Assembly (NCBI RefSeq): GCF_023156235.1
Contig: NZ_JAKZAI010000004.1
Location: 186,001-250,000 of the forward strand
Direction of reading: 5' to 3'
Origin: Marinobacter goseongensis
Lineage (GTDB): Bacteria > Pseudomonadota > Gammaproteobacteria > Pseudomonadales > Oleiphilaceae
Length of the DNA: 64,000 nt
Both the position numbers and the translations under genes were made by a program. The first letter of the stretch is position 1, and every line of letters begins with the position of its first letter. This document shows, in pieces, positions 1 to 8,153 of the stretch. The notes below the pieces were generated by a model, which saw nothing but the letters and a program-made list of their open reading frames with translations, searched no databases and had not been told where the DNA came from.

Positions 1-390
1 GTCATGTGCCTGATGATGCCGTTTGCCTGGAGCAACGGGTCACTGATGACGGTGTTCTTTCTGTGGGGTGGGCTGTCGTTTTCGCTCTACCCGTTGGGCG
101 TGGCGCAGCTACTCGACCAGCTGCACCCCGATGAGGTGGTTTCCGGTTCGACCGACATGCTGGTTCTGCACGGTGCAGGCGCTGCTCTGGCGCCTTTGAT
201 CGTGGGTGTCATCATGAATCTGGTGGGGCCTCAGGGCATGCCCCTGTACATGGCGGGTATTCTGGGCGTGCTCACCCTTTATGCGATCTATCAGGTGCGC
301 CATGTCTCCGTGCTCACCGCCGGTGAGCAAGCGCATTTTGAGCCGATGGCGCAGACCTCCCATGAGATCGTTGAAATGATCGAGCGATAG
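1..390 (+). CDS. MFS transporter, C-terminal part (5' end outside window)
   Basis: The reading frame is open from the first base and ends with TAG at 388-390, so only about the last 129 residues are present. They hold alternating hydrophobic segments typical of the last four or so helices of a major facilitator protein (for example around FFLWGGLSFSLYPLG and APLIVGVIMNLVG), followed by a hydrophilic cytoplasmic tail. The placement of Gly and Pro resembles YcaD-like MFS permeases, but the substrate cannot be read from this fragment. The start lies upstream of the window, so the first ATG at 4 is internal. Confidence 0.75.
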   Translation, partial: VMCLMMPFAWSNGSLMTVFFLWGGLSFSLYPLGVAQLLDQLHPDEVVSGSTDMLVLHGAGAALAPLIVGVIMNLVGPQGMPLYMAGILGVLTLYAIYQVRHVSVLTAGEQAHFEPMAQTSHEIVEMIER

Positions 391-467
391 AAACGTACGT
401 TGGTCCGGACTTCCAGAAGCTCTTCTCCGAAAGGTCATTCATGGAGAAAGCCGATAGGACCACTACT

Positions 468-559
468 CAGCCCCGCCTCCACCAGCGGCTGGCGGAATTC
501 CTCGGTTTCCTCGGTCATGGCCAGACCCGTGGGGGCACCGATGACCCGGTCGCCGTCCA
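468..559 (-). pseudogene. Remnant of a GNAT acetyltransferase gene
   Basis: These 92 bases repeat 2992-3083, inside the intact GNAT gene, with only a handful of substitutions and the same orientation. Read on the minus strand they encode a close variant of the segment GDRVIGAxTGLAMTxETEEF and the following RQPLVEAGL. Nothing upstream or downstream continues the gene, so this is an isolated internal fragment. The diguanylate cyclase gene lies between the fragment and the full copy, which suggests a tandem duplication followed by decay, or a recombination event that carried in the cyclase gene. The rest of 391-594 shows no gene. Confidence 0.75.
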
Positions 560-594
560 TAACCTGCCACGCTGCCGCAAATCGGTGGTACGGT

Positions 595-2490
595 TTATTG
601 TCGTTTTATCTTGCGCTGGTCCTGGTAAACGACCAACCGGTTTCGCCCCGAATTCTTGGCCTGGTACATGGCCTTGTCCGCCATTGAGACCGTCTGGTCG
701 AAACTGCCGTTCTGCCAGGTGGCGATGCCCATGGAGGCCGTGACCCGCAGCGCCTGCCCTTTGTAGAGTACCCGGCATTCTGCGATGCTTTTCAGTATTT
801 TCTTGCCCATGACCCGCAAGTCGATCTGCGCAGAGTCGTAGACAAGGATCATGAACTCTTCACCACCCCAGCGGCCAAAACTGTCCGCCTTGCGAATGGT
901 CTGCTGAACCGCTTTGGCAAAGGCCTGGAGGATGAGGTCTCCGGCTTCGTGGCCATACTGATCGTTGAGCTGCTTAAAGTGATCGATGTCGAGCAGCATG
1001 ATGGAAAAGGTGCTTCCCGAGCGGCTGCAGCGCAGTACTTCCAGATGGCCCCGGCTGATCAGGTTGCGGCGATTGTGTACACCGGTCAGCTCATCGGTCA
1101 GGGCCAGGCGTTCAAGCATATGGTTGGCTTCCTCCAACTCGCTGGTGCGAAGGGACACTTTGTTTTCGAGGGTTTCATTGGCATCCCGTAGCTTAGCGAG
1201 CAGGCTCTCCAGTTGACGTTGCTGTTCAATTTCCCGAGAGATATCTCTGACGATCCCGACAAAATGCGAAGTTTTTCCCCGCCAATCACGAATGGGATTG
1301 ATGATGAGGTTATTCCAGAACAGTGTGCCGTCCTTGCGAAAATTGCGCACGGTGATGCGGATCGGCTCCTCCCGCAGAATCGCCTCTCTGATTCTCCTGA
1401 CCTCGGGCTGATCGTGTTCAACACCGTTCAGGAACCGGCAGTTACGACCAAGGATGTCCTCTTTTTTATAGCCGGTCATGTCGATAAAACCCTGGTTGCA
1501 GTAGATGATCGGCTGATCGTCTCCGGCCTCGGTGATCAGCACGCCTTCACTGGTGGCTTCCAGGGCGCTTTTATACAGGTGCAGGCTACCGCTTTTTCGG
1601 CGGATCTGGGTCACAAAGGCGGCGATGAAGAGCACGATCACGGTAAACAGCATTATCTCCTCTTGCAGCAGAATAGCGGCGGATTCCGGAGCGCCTGCTA
1701 AAAAAGGGCTTTGGCCTTGAGCGGTAGTGATCGCCCCATAGAGCACAACCGCTGCGGTAAGAGCGGATGCGGGCATCGGCCCCAGGCGCACCGCAGCCCA
1801 GAATGGCGCCACCATCACCAACAGAGGCGACAGGACAAGCATATCCCCGTCACTGATACCCAACGAAAACACGAAAAAACTGGTGAAGAGCGCGGTAATC
1901 ACCAAGCCTGCCCACTCGATGCCGCCGGCCGACCGATACAGGGCATCGGGCCAGTAAGCCCGGTAATTGAACATCATGTGCAGGATGGGGGTCAGCGCGA
2001 CCAGGCCAGTTGCATCTCCGAACCACCAGATACGCCAGAACACCAGAAAGGGCAAAGGATCAAGCAGGACAGAGGTATAGATGAAGGCGCCGGCCAGAGC
2101 GGCAATGGGGGAAGCAACGAAAAATGTGATGAGAATGAACAGCGCCAACGCACGCGGCTCGGCCCAGTCCGGATGGCTGCGCTCACTGGGGCTGAACCGC
2201 TGCAGAAGTAGCGCAGCTATGGCGCATTCAGCCACGTTGACGAGCCCGAAAAGCACGGCCGCGTGAACCGGGAAGACGGATTGGTCGGCCAGCACTTCGG
2301 CCAGTATCACGACAATGGCGAGCCCTGGCCAGTGTCGCCAGGACAGGGTCAGGAATGCAGCCAGTAATACCGCATTAGGCGGCCAAAAAACGACGACCCC
2401 TGAGGGCAGGCTGAGAAAGTGCACACCGATCAGTGCGGAAATGTAATAGAGCAGGCCAACACCGAGATAGGCCAGTAACGACACGACCAT
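595..2490 (-). CDS. MASE1-LOV-GGDEF diguanylate cyclase (putative blue-light sensor)
   Basis: Membrane-bound cyclic-di-GMP synthase of 631 residues. Residues 1-295 form a MASE1-type multi-helix membrane module (FWPPNA at 35-40). Residues 305-420 are a PAS domain of LOV type: the photo-adduct motif GRNCRFLNG is intact with Cys351, and the flavin-contacting Asn383 and Asn393 are present. The glutamine that normally follows FxG in the last strand is Val414. A short coiled coil (about 420-460) leads to a GGDEF domain with GGEEF at 542-546 and an RxxD inhibitory site at 533-536, so catalysis and product feedback look intact. The start is supported by AAGGAG seven bases upstream. Light sensing is inferred from the motif; a non-photoactive flavin or redox sensor is the alternative. 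Confidence 0.9.
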   Translation of the reverse strand: MVVSLLAYLGVGLLYYISALIGVHFLSLPSGVVVFWPPNAVLLAAFLTLSWRHWPGLAIVVILAEVLADQSVFPVHAAVLFGLVNVAECAIAALLLQRFSPSERSHPDWAEPRALALFILITFFVASPIAALAGAFIYTSVLLDPLPFLVFWRIWWFGDATGLVALTPILHMMFNYRAYWPDALYRSAGGIEWAGLVITALFTSFFVFSLGISDGDMLVLSPLLVMVAPFWAAVRLGPMPASALTAAVVLYGAITTAQGQSPFLAGAPESAAILLQEEIMLFTVIVLFIAAFVTQIRRKSGSLHLYKSALEATSEGVLITEAGDDQPIIYCNQGFIDMTGYKKEDILGRNCRFLNGVEHDQPEVRRIREAILREEPIRITVRNFRKDGTLFWNNLIINPIRDWRGKTSHFVGIVRDISREIEQQRQLESLLAKLRDANETLENKVSLRTSELEEANHMLERLALTDELTGVHNRRNLISRGHLEVLRCSRSGSTFSIMLLDIDHFKQLNDQYGHEAGDLILQAFAKAVQQTIRKADSFGRWGGEEFMILVYDSAQIDLRVMGKKILKSIAECRVLYKGQALRVTASMGIATWQNGSFDQTVSMADKAMYQAKNSGRNRLVVYQDQRKIKRQ

Positions 2491-2670
2491 GGGCGTCTCC
2501 TTCGCTCATGCGTGATGTCTCCGGATCTCGAAAATGGCCCTTATGTTGCTCCGAACTATTTTCTCCGGCTATCCAAGGAGCCGGTAAAGAATTCTCCGGG
2601 GCCTTCAAACCTAAAGTAAGCTGAATAAAGGAATACATGCAAGCAGCGTTTACACCATTGGCTGGCGCTC

Positions 2671-3273
2671 TCAGCAGTTCAGCTCCTTCCGATAAAACAT
2701 CAGCGATTTCTCCGTCTCCACAGACTGATCGATGTCTTTCCAGGGAAAGGCCGCGTGAACCTCTGGCATGGGCTGATAACCGAAGCGCTGCCAGACCGGA
2801 CCGAGGGGCTGGTAGTCGGTCGGCTTCATTGGGTGTTTGTCCGGCCGCTGGACCGCGCAGAATACGCTGAGGGTTTTGCCCAGCTGGCGGGCACGGGCTT
2901 CCCGCTCTTCAAAGAAAGTCCGATACAGGCCATGGCCGCGGTAATCCGGGAGTAGCACAGACTCGGCGCAGTAAAACACCGACCCGGTATCCAGCCCCGC
3001 CTCCACCAGCGGCTGGCGGAATTCCTCGGTTTCGTCGGTCATGGCCAGGCCCGTAGAGGCACCGATGACCCGGTCGCCGTCCAACGCCAACACGCAAACC
3101 GAGGTCTCGGAGTCCACATAGGTCTGCAGATAACGGCGTTCGTACGCCAGCGAGCCGTCGTAGAGGTAGGGGAAGTCGCGAAACACCCGAATGCGCAGTT
3201 CGGCTACGGCCGCGAGCCAGGGAGAAAAGTCACTGCCGGTAACAACCAGGGTGCGCAGGTGGTCTGGTGTCAT
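2671..3273 (-). CDS. GNAT family N-acetyltransferase
   Basis: A 200-residue protein with the GNAT core: a beta strand (VLALDGDRVIGASTG), then AESVLLPDYRGHGLYRTFFE, whose RGHGLY matches the acetyl-CoA pyrophosphate-binding loop (Q/RxxGxG/A). The C-terminal half continues the fold with FGYQPM. The acceptor substrate is not evident. AGAGG lies six bases before the ATG. Part of the gene (2992-3083) exists as a second, decayed copy at 468-559 on the other side of the diguanylate cyclase. Confidence 0.85.
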   Translation of the reverse strand: MTPDHLRTLVVTGSDFSPWLAAVAELRIRVFRDFPYLYDGSLAYERRYLQTYVDSETSVCVLALDGDRVIGASTGLAMTDETEEFRQPLVEAGLDTGSVFYCAESVLLPDYRGHGLYRTFFEEREARARQLGKTLSVFCAVQRPDKHPMKPTDYQPLGPVWQRFGYQPMPEVHAAFPWKDIDQSVETEKSLMFYRKELNC

Positions 3274-3452
3274 GGATAGCCTCTGTGTCTGGTGTTGATT
3301 GGCGGCAGTCTATCAGTTACAAGAAGATTCGATCATCTGGCACGGCGCCGCAAAAAACGGCGACAGGCATGACGCGTCGAGGAGAAGCCGGTTCACCCGG
3401 ATACGCAGTTGCCGGTGTCCTTACTTATCATCGTGGAGTGAAGCGGGCACGT

Positions 3453-4169
3453 ATGAGCGGTCTGACTCAAATCGTTATACTCACCTTGATCGCCGGGCTT
3501 GCGATGCCCATCGGAGCGTCGCTTGCGGCGGTAGAGCGAATCAGCCCGCGCTGGCTGGAAACGGAAGTGCGCCACGGTGTGGTTGCCTTTGGCGGCGGCG
3601 CCCTGTTGTCTGCCGTGGCGCTGGTTCTGGTCCCGAAAGGCGTGAGTAATCTGTCCCCACTGCTGGTGGCCGCCTGTTTCGCGGGCGGCGGCGGCCTGTT
3701 CATGATGCTCGATATCCGTTTGGCGGCCAACAAGACACCCTTCAGCCAACTGACCGCCATGTTGTCCGATTTTGTGCCAGAGGCCCTGGCGCTGGGTGCC
3801 ACCTTCACGGTCTCTGCAGAAGCCGGTCTACTGCTTGCCGGTATCATTGCATTGCAGAACTTGCCGGAAGGTTTCAATGCCTTCAGAGAAATTACAGCGT
3901 CCACGGGGTTCAGCCGGCGGCAGATCGTTGGCGCGTTTACGCTTATGGCCGGGTTGGGACCCATCGTAGGCGTTACGGGTTACTTTGTGCTGTCCGGATA
4001 CCCGCAAATTGTTTCCGGAATCATGTTGTTTGCTGCAGGTGGTATCCTGTACATCGTCTTTGAGGACATTGCACCGCAGTCCAGGCTGAAGAACCACTGG
4101 GCACCGCCGTTGGGCGCTGTTGCCGGGTTCTTGCTGGGTGTTCTGGGTCATATGGCGGTTGGGGCGTAA
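3453..4169 (+). CDS. ZIP family metal transporter
   Basis: A 238-residue inner-membrane protein with about eight hydrophobic helices. The ZIP signature is visible in helices IV-V: DFVPEALALGATF and IIALQNLPEGFNAF, the latter matching the metal-site pattern HNxPEG but with Gln in place of His. ZIP proteins import divalent metals such as Zn, Fe or Mn. Loss of that His suggests altered metal preference or a divergent subfamily. The frame is open further upstream to 3267, but the segment before 3453 is unlike a membrane protein and overlaps the divergent GNAT start. ATG 3453 follows a weak GGAG. Confidence 0.75.
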   Translation: MSGLTQIVILTLIAGLAMPIGASLAAVERISPRWLETEVRHGVVAFGGGALLSAVALVLVPKGVSNLSPLLVAACFAGGGGLFMMLDIRLAANKTPFSQLTAMLSDFVPEALALGATFTVSAEAGLLLAGIIALQNLPEGFNAFREITASTGFSRRQIVGAFTLMAGLGPIVGVTGYFVLSGYPQIVSGIMLFAAGGILYIVFEDIAPQSRLKNHWAPPLGAVAGFLLGVLGHMAVGA

Positions 4170-4213
4170 CCCGATGCGCAGAGTTCGATACATACTAAAA
4201 GAGAAACGCTGAT

Positions 4214-4432
4214 ATGAATTTTGATCTGGTGGTTGTGGGTCAGTTGATGCTTGTTTTTGCGGTCGTTGTGGGGCTGGTGAGCTATTTCCTGGGCCGTCGC
4301 AAAGTCACAAACCCGATACTGGCGGGGGTGATCGGTTTCGTGTTTTCCATCGTTCCTGTCTTTGGACTGTTGTATGTTGTTGTCTTGATAACCAAAGACG
4401 ATCTCGACAAGGGTCGTGAGGACCCCTCGTAA
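4214..4432 (+). CDS. Small two-helix membrane protein
   Basis: A 72-residue protein of unknown function. It has a first transmembrane helix (about 5-25), a basic turn GRRKVTNP, a second helix (about 36-59) and a charged tail KDDLDKGREDPS. A GAGA-type ribosome site precedes the ATG. It starts 44 bases after the ZIP transporter in the same direction and could be co-transcribed with it. No motif identifies a family. Confidence 0.6.
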   Translation: MNFDLVVVGQLMLVFAVVVGLVSYFLGRRKVTNPILAGVIGFVFSIVPVFGLLYVVVLITKDDLDKGREDPS

Positions 4433-4479
4433 CGGGTATAACGCGATCATCCACCCAATCTGACCAGACAGGACTCTTT

Positions 4480-5361
4480 ATGGCCGATCACACCTACACC
4501 CCACCGAAAGTCTGGAAATGGGACGCCGCCAGCGGCGGGGCCTTTGCCAATATCAACCGCCCCATCGCCGGGCCTACCCACGACCAGGAGCTGCCGGTTG
4601 GCAAGCATCCGTTGCAGCTGTATTCCCTCGCCACGCCCAACGGGGTGAAGGTTACGGTGATGCTGGAAGAGCTGCTGGAGATGGGGTTTGCAGGCGCCGA
4701 GTACGATGCTTACCTGGTGCGTATTACCGAGGGCGATCAGTTTGGCAGTGGCTTTGTGGGTGTGAACCCGAACTCCAAGATTCCGGCAATGATGGACTAC
4801 AGCACCAATCCGCCGATCCGGTTGTTCGAGTCCGGTTCGATTCTGCTGTATCTGGCCGAGAAATTCGGCGCCTTCCTGCCCAAAGATCCGGCCGGCCGCG
4901 CCGAGTGCCTGAACTGGCTGTTCTGGCAGATGGGCAGCGCGCCGATGCTGGGGGGCGGGTTTGGCCACTTTTACGCCTACGCGCCCGAGAAGTACGAATA
5001 CCCGATCAACCGCTACACCATGGAAGTGAAGCGTCAGCTTGATGTGTTGGATCGCCAGCTGGCGGACCACCCGTACATTGCCGGAGATGAATACACCATT
5101 GCCGATATGGCGATCTGGCCCTGGTACGGTGCGCTGGTCAAGAACAAGGTCTACGAAGCAGCCGAGTTCCTGGAAGCCCACACCTACACCAACGTGATCC
5201 GCTGGACCGACGAGCTGGCCAAACGCCCGGCCGTGCAGCGGGGCCGTATGGTCAACCGGGCGTGGGGTGAGCCGTCAAGCCAGCTGCATGAGCGGCACGA
5301 CGCCAGCGATTTCGAGCTGCGCACTCAGGACAAGTTGGGCGCGGCGAATTCCACCTCGTAA
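4480..5361 (+). CDS. yghU: YghU-type glutathione S-transferase / disulfide-bond reductase
   Basis: A 293-residue cytosolic protein. The N-terminal extension (YTPPKVWKWD and NRPIAGPTHDQELPVGKHP) is characteristic of the Nu-class GST YghU, which binds two glutathione molecules and reduces disulfides. The thioredoxin-like half has LYSLATPNGVKV in place of the classical catalytic Ser or Tyr motif, then the cis-Pro loop SKIPAM and FESGSILLYL, where the ES pair binds the gamma-glutamyl group. The helical half contains the N-capping motif IADMAIWPW. The 3' end overlaps the convergent monooxygenase gene by 37 bases. Function is assigned by family. Confidence 0.88.
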   Translation: MADHTYTPPKVWKWDAASGGAFANINRPIAGPTHDQELPVGKHPLQLYSLATPNGVKVTVMLEELLEMGFAGAEYDAYLVRITEGDQFGSGFVGVNPNSKIPAMMDYSTNPPIRLFESGSILLYLAEKFGAFLPKDPAGRAECLNWLFWQMGSAPMLGGGFGHFYAYAPEKYEYPINRYTMEVKRQLDVLDRQLADHPYIAGDEYTIADMAIWPWYGALVKNKVYEAAEFLEAHTYTNVIRWTDELAKRPAVQRGRMVNRAWGEPSSQLHERHDASDFELRTQDKLGAANSTS

Positions 5362-6830
5362 TCCTTGAGCCGGAACGCGTTCAGGCGACGCTTGAGGGCG
5401 CCCAGTGACCAGGGCCAGGCGGCGAAATTGCGGCCGTTCTGGTCGAGGTAGTAGCTGCTGCAGCCGCCGGCATTGAACACGGTGGTCTGCAGGTTTTTCT
5501 GCACCCGCTCATTGTGCTGCTTCAGTACCGACGGCTTGACCGTCAGCCGGCTGATGCCCTTTTCGCGGATTTTCCACAGGCCGTCGATGATGTAGTCGAG
5601 CTGCGCCTCCGCCAGGCGGATAAATGAGTCGTACACCAGCACGTTGGGCCCCAGAATCAGGAACGCGTTCGGCGAGTTTGCCAGCGTGGTGCCCAGATAG
5701 GCCTCCGGCGAGCTGTCTTTCCACAGGTCAGCCCAGCGTTCACCGTTGGCGTTGAACACCTTGTTGCCAATGGGCGGGTGCGACACGTCAAAGCCGGTGC
5801 CCCAGATGATCACATCCACTTCCCGACGTTCGCCATTGGCGGCAATCACCGTGTTGCCTTCCACCTTCACCAGCCCGCTGGGAATCAGTGTGGTGTTGGC
5901 TGCCTGCAGCGCCTCGTAATAGTCGTTGGCGAACAGCAGGCGTTTGCAGCCGATGTCGTAGTTCGGGGTCACCGCCTTGCGCAATTGCGGATCCCGAATC
6001 TGCAGTTTCAGCAGCTGTCTGGCGGCCACATTGACCGGTTTGAGGAACGCCGGGTTGCGCAGGCCGAAATTGATCACGTTCAGTGAGCTCGCGACGGCCT
6101 TGCGCCAGGTGCTCTGGATCACCGGAAAGCGATCGATTACCCGCTTGCCGTTGTCGCCCAGCACCATATCGGGCTTGGGCAGTACCCACGGGGCGGTGCG
6201 CTGGAACACGTGAAGTTCGCCCGCTTTGGGCTGGATGCGGGGCACGAACTGGATGGCTGAGGCGCCGGTACCGATGACGGCTACGCGCTTGCCGGTCAGG
6301 TCGTAGTCATGGTTCCAGCGTGCGGAATGGAACATCTCGCCGGTGAACGAATCCAGGCCCGGAATCGGCGGGATCTTTGATTCGGTGATCGGGCCGGTGG
6401 CGAACACCACGGTGCGGGAGAGGTACTGGCCGCTGCTGGTGTCCAGTCGCCAGAGCTGGTGTTCATTGTCCCAGGCGGCGCGTTCGAGCTCGTTGTCAAA
6501 CTCAATAAGCGGGTTAATACCGAACTGGTCGCTGACCTTTTCCAGGTAATCCAGAATTTCCGGCTGCTTGGCAAACAAGTTGCTCCACCGACTGCTGGGG
6601 GCAAAAGAATAGGAATACAGCGATGAGGGCACATCACAACCGCAGCCGGGGTACGTGTTCTCCCGCCAGGTGCCTCCGACTCGGCTGGCCTTCTCGATGA
6701 TCTTGAAGTTGTGATAGCCGGTTTTCTTCAGTTTGATGGCGGTGGCCAGGCCGGAAATGCCGGCGCCCACGATAAACGTGTCGTAAATGTGTTCCGCGTT
6801 GGCGGCGGCGTTCATATTCGGAGTTGCCAT
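5325..6830 (-). CDS. FAD-dependent Baeyer-Villiger-type monooxygenase
   Basis: A 501-residue flavoprotein. The FAD Rossmann motif GAGISG is at 22-27, the NADPH motif GTGASA at 187-192, and the BVMO fingerprint between them reads FTGEMFHSARWN (162-173), which has Asn where the consensus has Pro or Asp. Such enzymes insert oxygen into ketones or hydroxylate hydrophobic substrates with NADPH and O2. The gene lies 51 bases after the PF10118 gene on the same strand and they probably form an operon. The start has no clear ribosome site; Met6 (6815) is an alternative. The substrate is unknown, with alkyl or cyclic ketones likely from family and context. Confidence 0.85.
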   Translation of the reverse strand: MATPNMNAAANAEHIYDTFIVGAGISGLATAIKLKKTGYHNFKIIEKASRVGGTWRENTYPGCGCDVPSSLYSYSFAPSSRWSNLFAKQPEILDYLEKVSDQFGINPLIEFDNELERAAWDNEHQLWRLDTSSGQYLSRTVVFATGPITESKIPPIPGLDSFTGEMFHSARWNHDYDLTGKRVAVIGTGASAIQFVPRIQPKAGELHVFQRTAPWVLPKPDMVLGDNGKRVIDRFPVIQSTWRKAVASSLNVINFGLRNPAFLKPVNVAARQLLKLQIRDPQLRKAVTPNYDIGCKRLLFANDYYEALQAANTTLIPSGLVKVEGNTVIAANGERREVDVIIWGTGFDVSHPPIGNKVFNANGERWADLWKDSSPEAYLGTTLANSPNAFLILGPNVLVYDSFIRLAEAQLDYIIDGLWKIREKGISRLTVKPSVLKQHNERVQKNLQTTVFNAGGCSSYYLDQNGRNFAAWPWSLGALKRRLNAFRLKDYEVEFAAPNLS

Positions 6831-6881
6831 GAATCGTAACCGTTAGTGAATGCTGTGATGTGAAAGGACGGCCTTACCCGA

Positions 6882-7820
6882 CTACGCCCGCACCGGCGGG
6901 ACAATTTGCTTCAGCAGGTAAGGGGCCAGCAGGCCGGTCTCGGGATTGAGCAGGCGTTCCTTGTAGTAGGCCAGGTATTCCGAGGTGTCGTGGTCATTGG
7001 GGTGAAAGTCCGGGCGCAGGTAATCGAACACATGGCCAAGGGTACTGCCGTAAACGCCATCACCGCGACCGATCATCAGACCCAGGCTGCGTTTGGCGTC
7101 TTTCCAGAAACGCAGGCTGATGAGGTTGCTGGGTTTGCGGATGAACGGGATCAGCACGCCGCCGAGCGGAACCAGAAACCAGATGGTGATCAATGCCAGC
7201 GCGAAGCCGCTGACGCGCAACGCGTAATTACCGGAAAGTTGCTGGAATACGTCGTAGGCAATGTCCTTGTGCTCGGACTCTTCCAGCATGTGCCACATCC
7301 ACAGCCCGCGCTGCTTTTCATCTTCGCTGTGAAAGAAGTTTTCCTCGTGCTTCATCATGAATTCCGCCAGCACGGCGGTGAAGTGCTCGATGCCGGCCAT
7401 CAGCGAAAGCTGCAACGGCTGCGGAAAGCGTCGGAAGCCATAGTTGAACACGTTGCGGGCCAGAAAGCGGTAGAAGGTGACCGGGAAGCGGTGTTCCTTC
7501 AAGACCTCGTTCCATTCCTCATGCACCTTGGAGTGCAGCGCTTCCTGCCCGATCAGGGAGGTGACCCGCTGTTTCAGCACCGGATCGGTCAGGAAATCCC
7601 GATGGTAACGAGCCGTTTCGATCACCAGGTCCTCGCCGTAGGTGAGAAAGATCGACAAGGCCTCGAAGTAGGCGGAAGCCAGCTCCGTATTGACGTAAAA
7701 ATTGGGGTCGGCGTCCTTGGCGTCGAAATCGAATTTCATGTGTCGGATCGGGACGTCGGTTTCGCGGGTTTGTGCCGGAGTGGCCGCGAATTCAAGTGTC
7801 TCTGCGGTGGCGGTGCTCAT
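6882..7820 (-). CDS. PF10118 predicted metal-dependent hydrolase
   Basis: A 312-residue protein with Glu/His pairs in helices, including GQEALHSKVHEEWN, GIEHFTAV and MLEESEHKDIAYDVF. These resemble a di-metal helical-bundle site and match the PF10118 family. A hydrophobic stretch near 205-230 suggests membrane attachment. The biochemical activity of this family is poorly defined; the ferritin-like arrangement could equally indicate an oxygenase or hydroxylase. It precedes the flavin monooxygenase gene in the same direction, so a shared pathway for hydrophobic substrates is plausible but inferred. Confidence 0.75.
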   Translation of the reverse strand: MSTATAETLEFAATPAQTRETDVPIRHMKFDFDAKDADPNFYVNTELASAYFEALSIFLTYGEDLVIETARYHRDFLTDPVLKQRVTSLIGQEALHSKVHEEWNEVLKEHRFPVTFYRFLARNVFNYGFRRFPQPLQLSLMAGIEHFTAVLAEFMMKHEENFFHSEDEKQRGLWMWHMLEESEHKDIAYDVFQQLSGNYALRVSGFALALITIWFLVPLGGVLIPFIRKPSNLISLRFWKDAKRSLGLMIGRGDGVYGSTLGHVFDYLRPDFHPNDHDTSEYLAYYKERLLNPETGLLAPYLLKQIVPPVRA

Positions 7821-8153
7821 CGTGATTTCCTCGGGTGCCGGGGTTACAGGTGCAAGCCCGGCTTAAAAAATGTGTGAGGTTAAGAGTAAGGCGATGGATT
7901 GTTCGGGTTCAATTCGGAACCTGCACACCCGCAAGGGGCGGCGTTGGCGGCCGGTCACTGCGTTGCATCGGCCGGATACCGCCAAAAATCGAATGCTTGT
8001 TCGGATTATTGGTCGTCTTTCTGGCCAGGTTGGGGAGCATCGCCCGTCAGAGGGAGGTGTTTTCGGCATTTGTGACTATGCTTTGCACAGGGCCCTGAAT
8101 TGAATGCCGGGTCCTGTGCAGCGGGCAAAAAAACCGGAAATACGGGGGATTTT
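7821..8153. other. Intergenic region between divergent genes
   Basis: This 333-base region carries the promoters of the PF10118 gene (minus) and the deacetylase (plus). Short open frames occur on both strands but have no ribosome sites or protein-like composition. The only obvious structure is the inverted repeat at 8084-8120. No recognisable promoter or operator could be assigned. Confidence 0.4.
8084..8120. repeat. 12-bp inverted repeat in the deacetylase leader
   Basis: TGCACAGGGCCC (8084-8095) pairs with GGGTCCTGTGCA (8109-8120) with one G-T pair and a 13-base loop. It lies about 33 bases before the proposed GTG start. No T-run follows on either strand in the correct position, so it does not look like an intrinsic terminator. 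It may be an operator or an RNA hairpin. Confidence 0.5.

Noticed and set aside
3338..3352. TGGCACGGCGCCGC as a sigma-54 promoter
   Set aside because: The TGGCACG part fits, but the GC of the -12 element is missing at the required spacing.
7870..8103. 77-codon open frame in the leader of the deacetylase gene
   Set aside because: No ribosome site and no protein-like pattern, and it runs into the inverted repeat.
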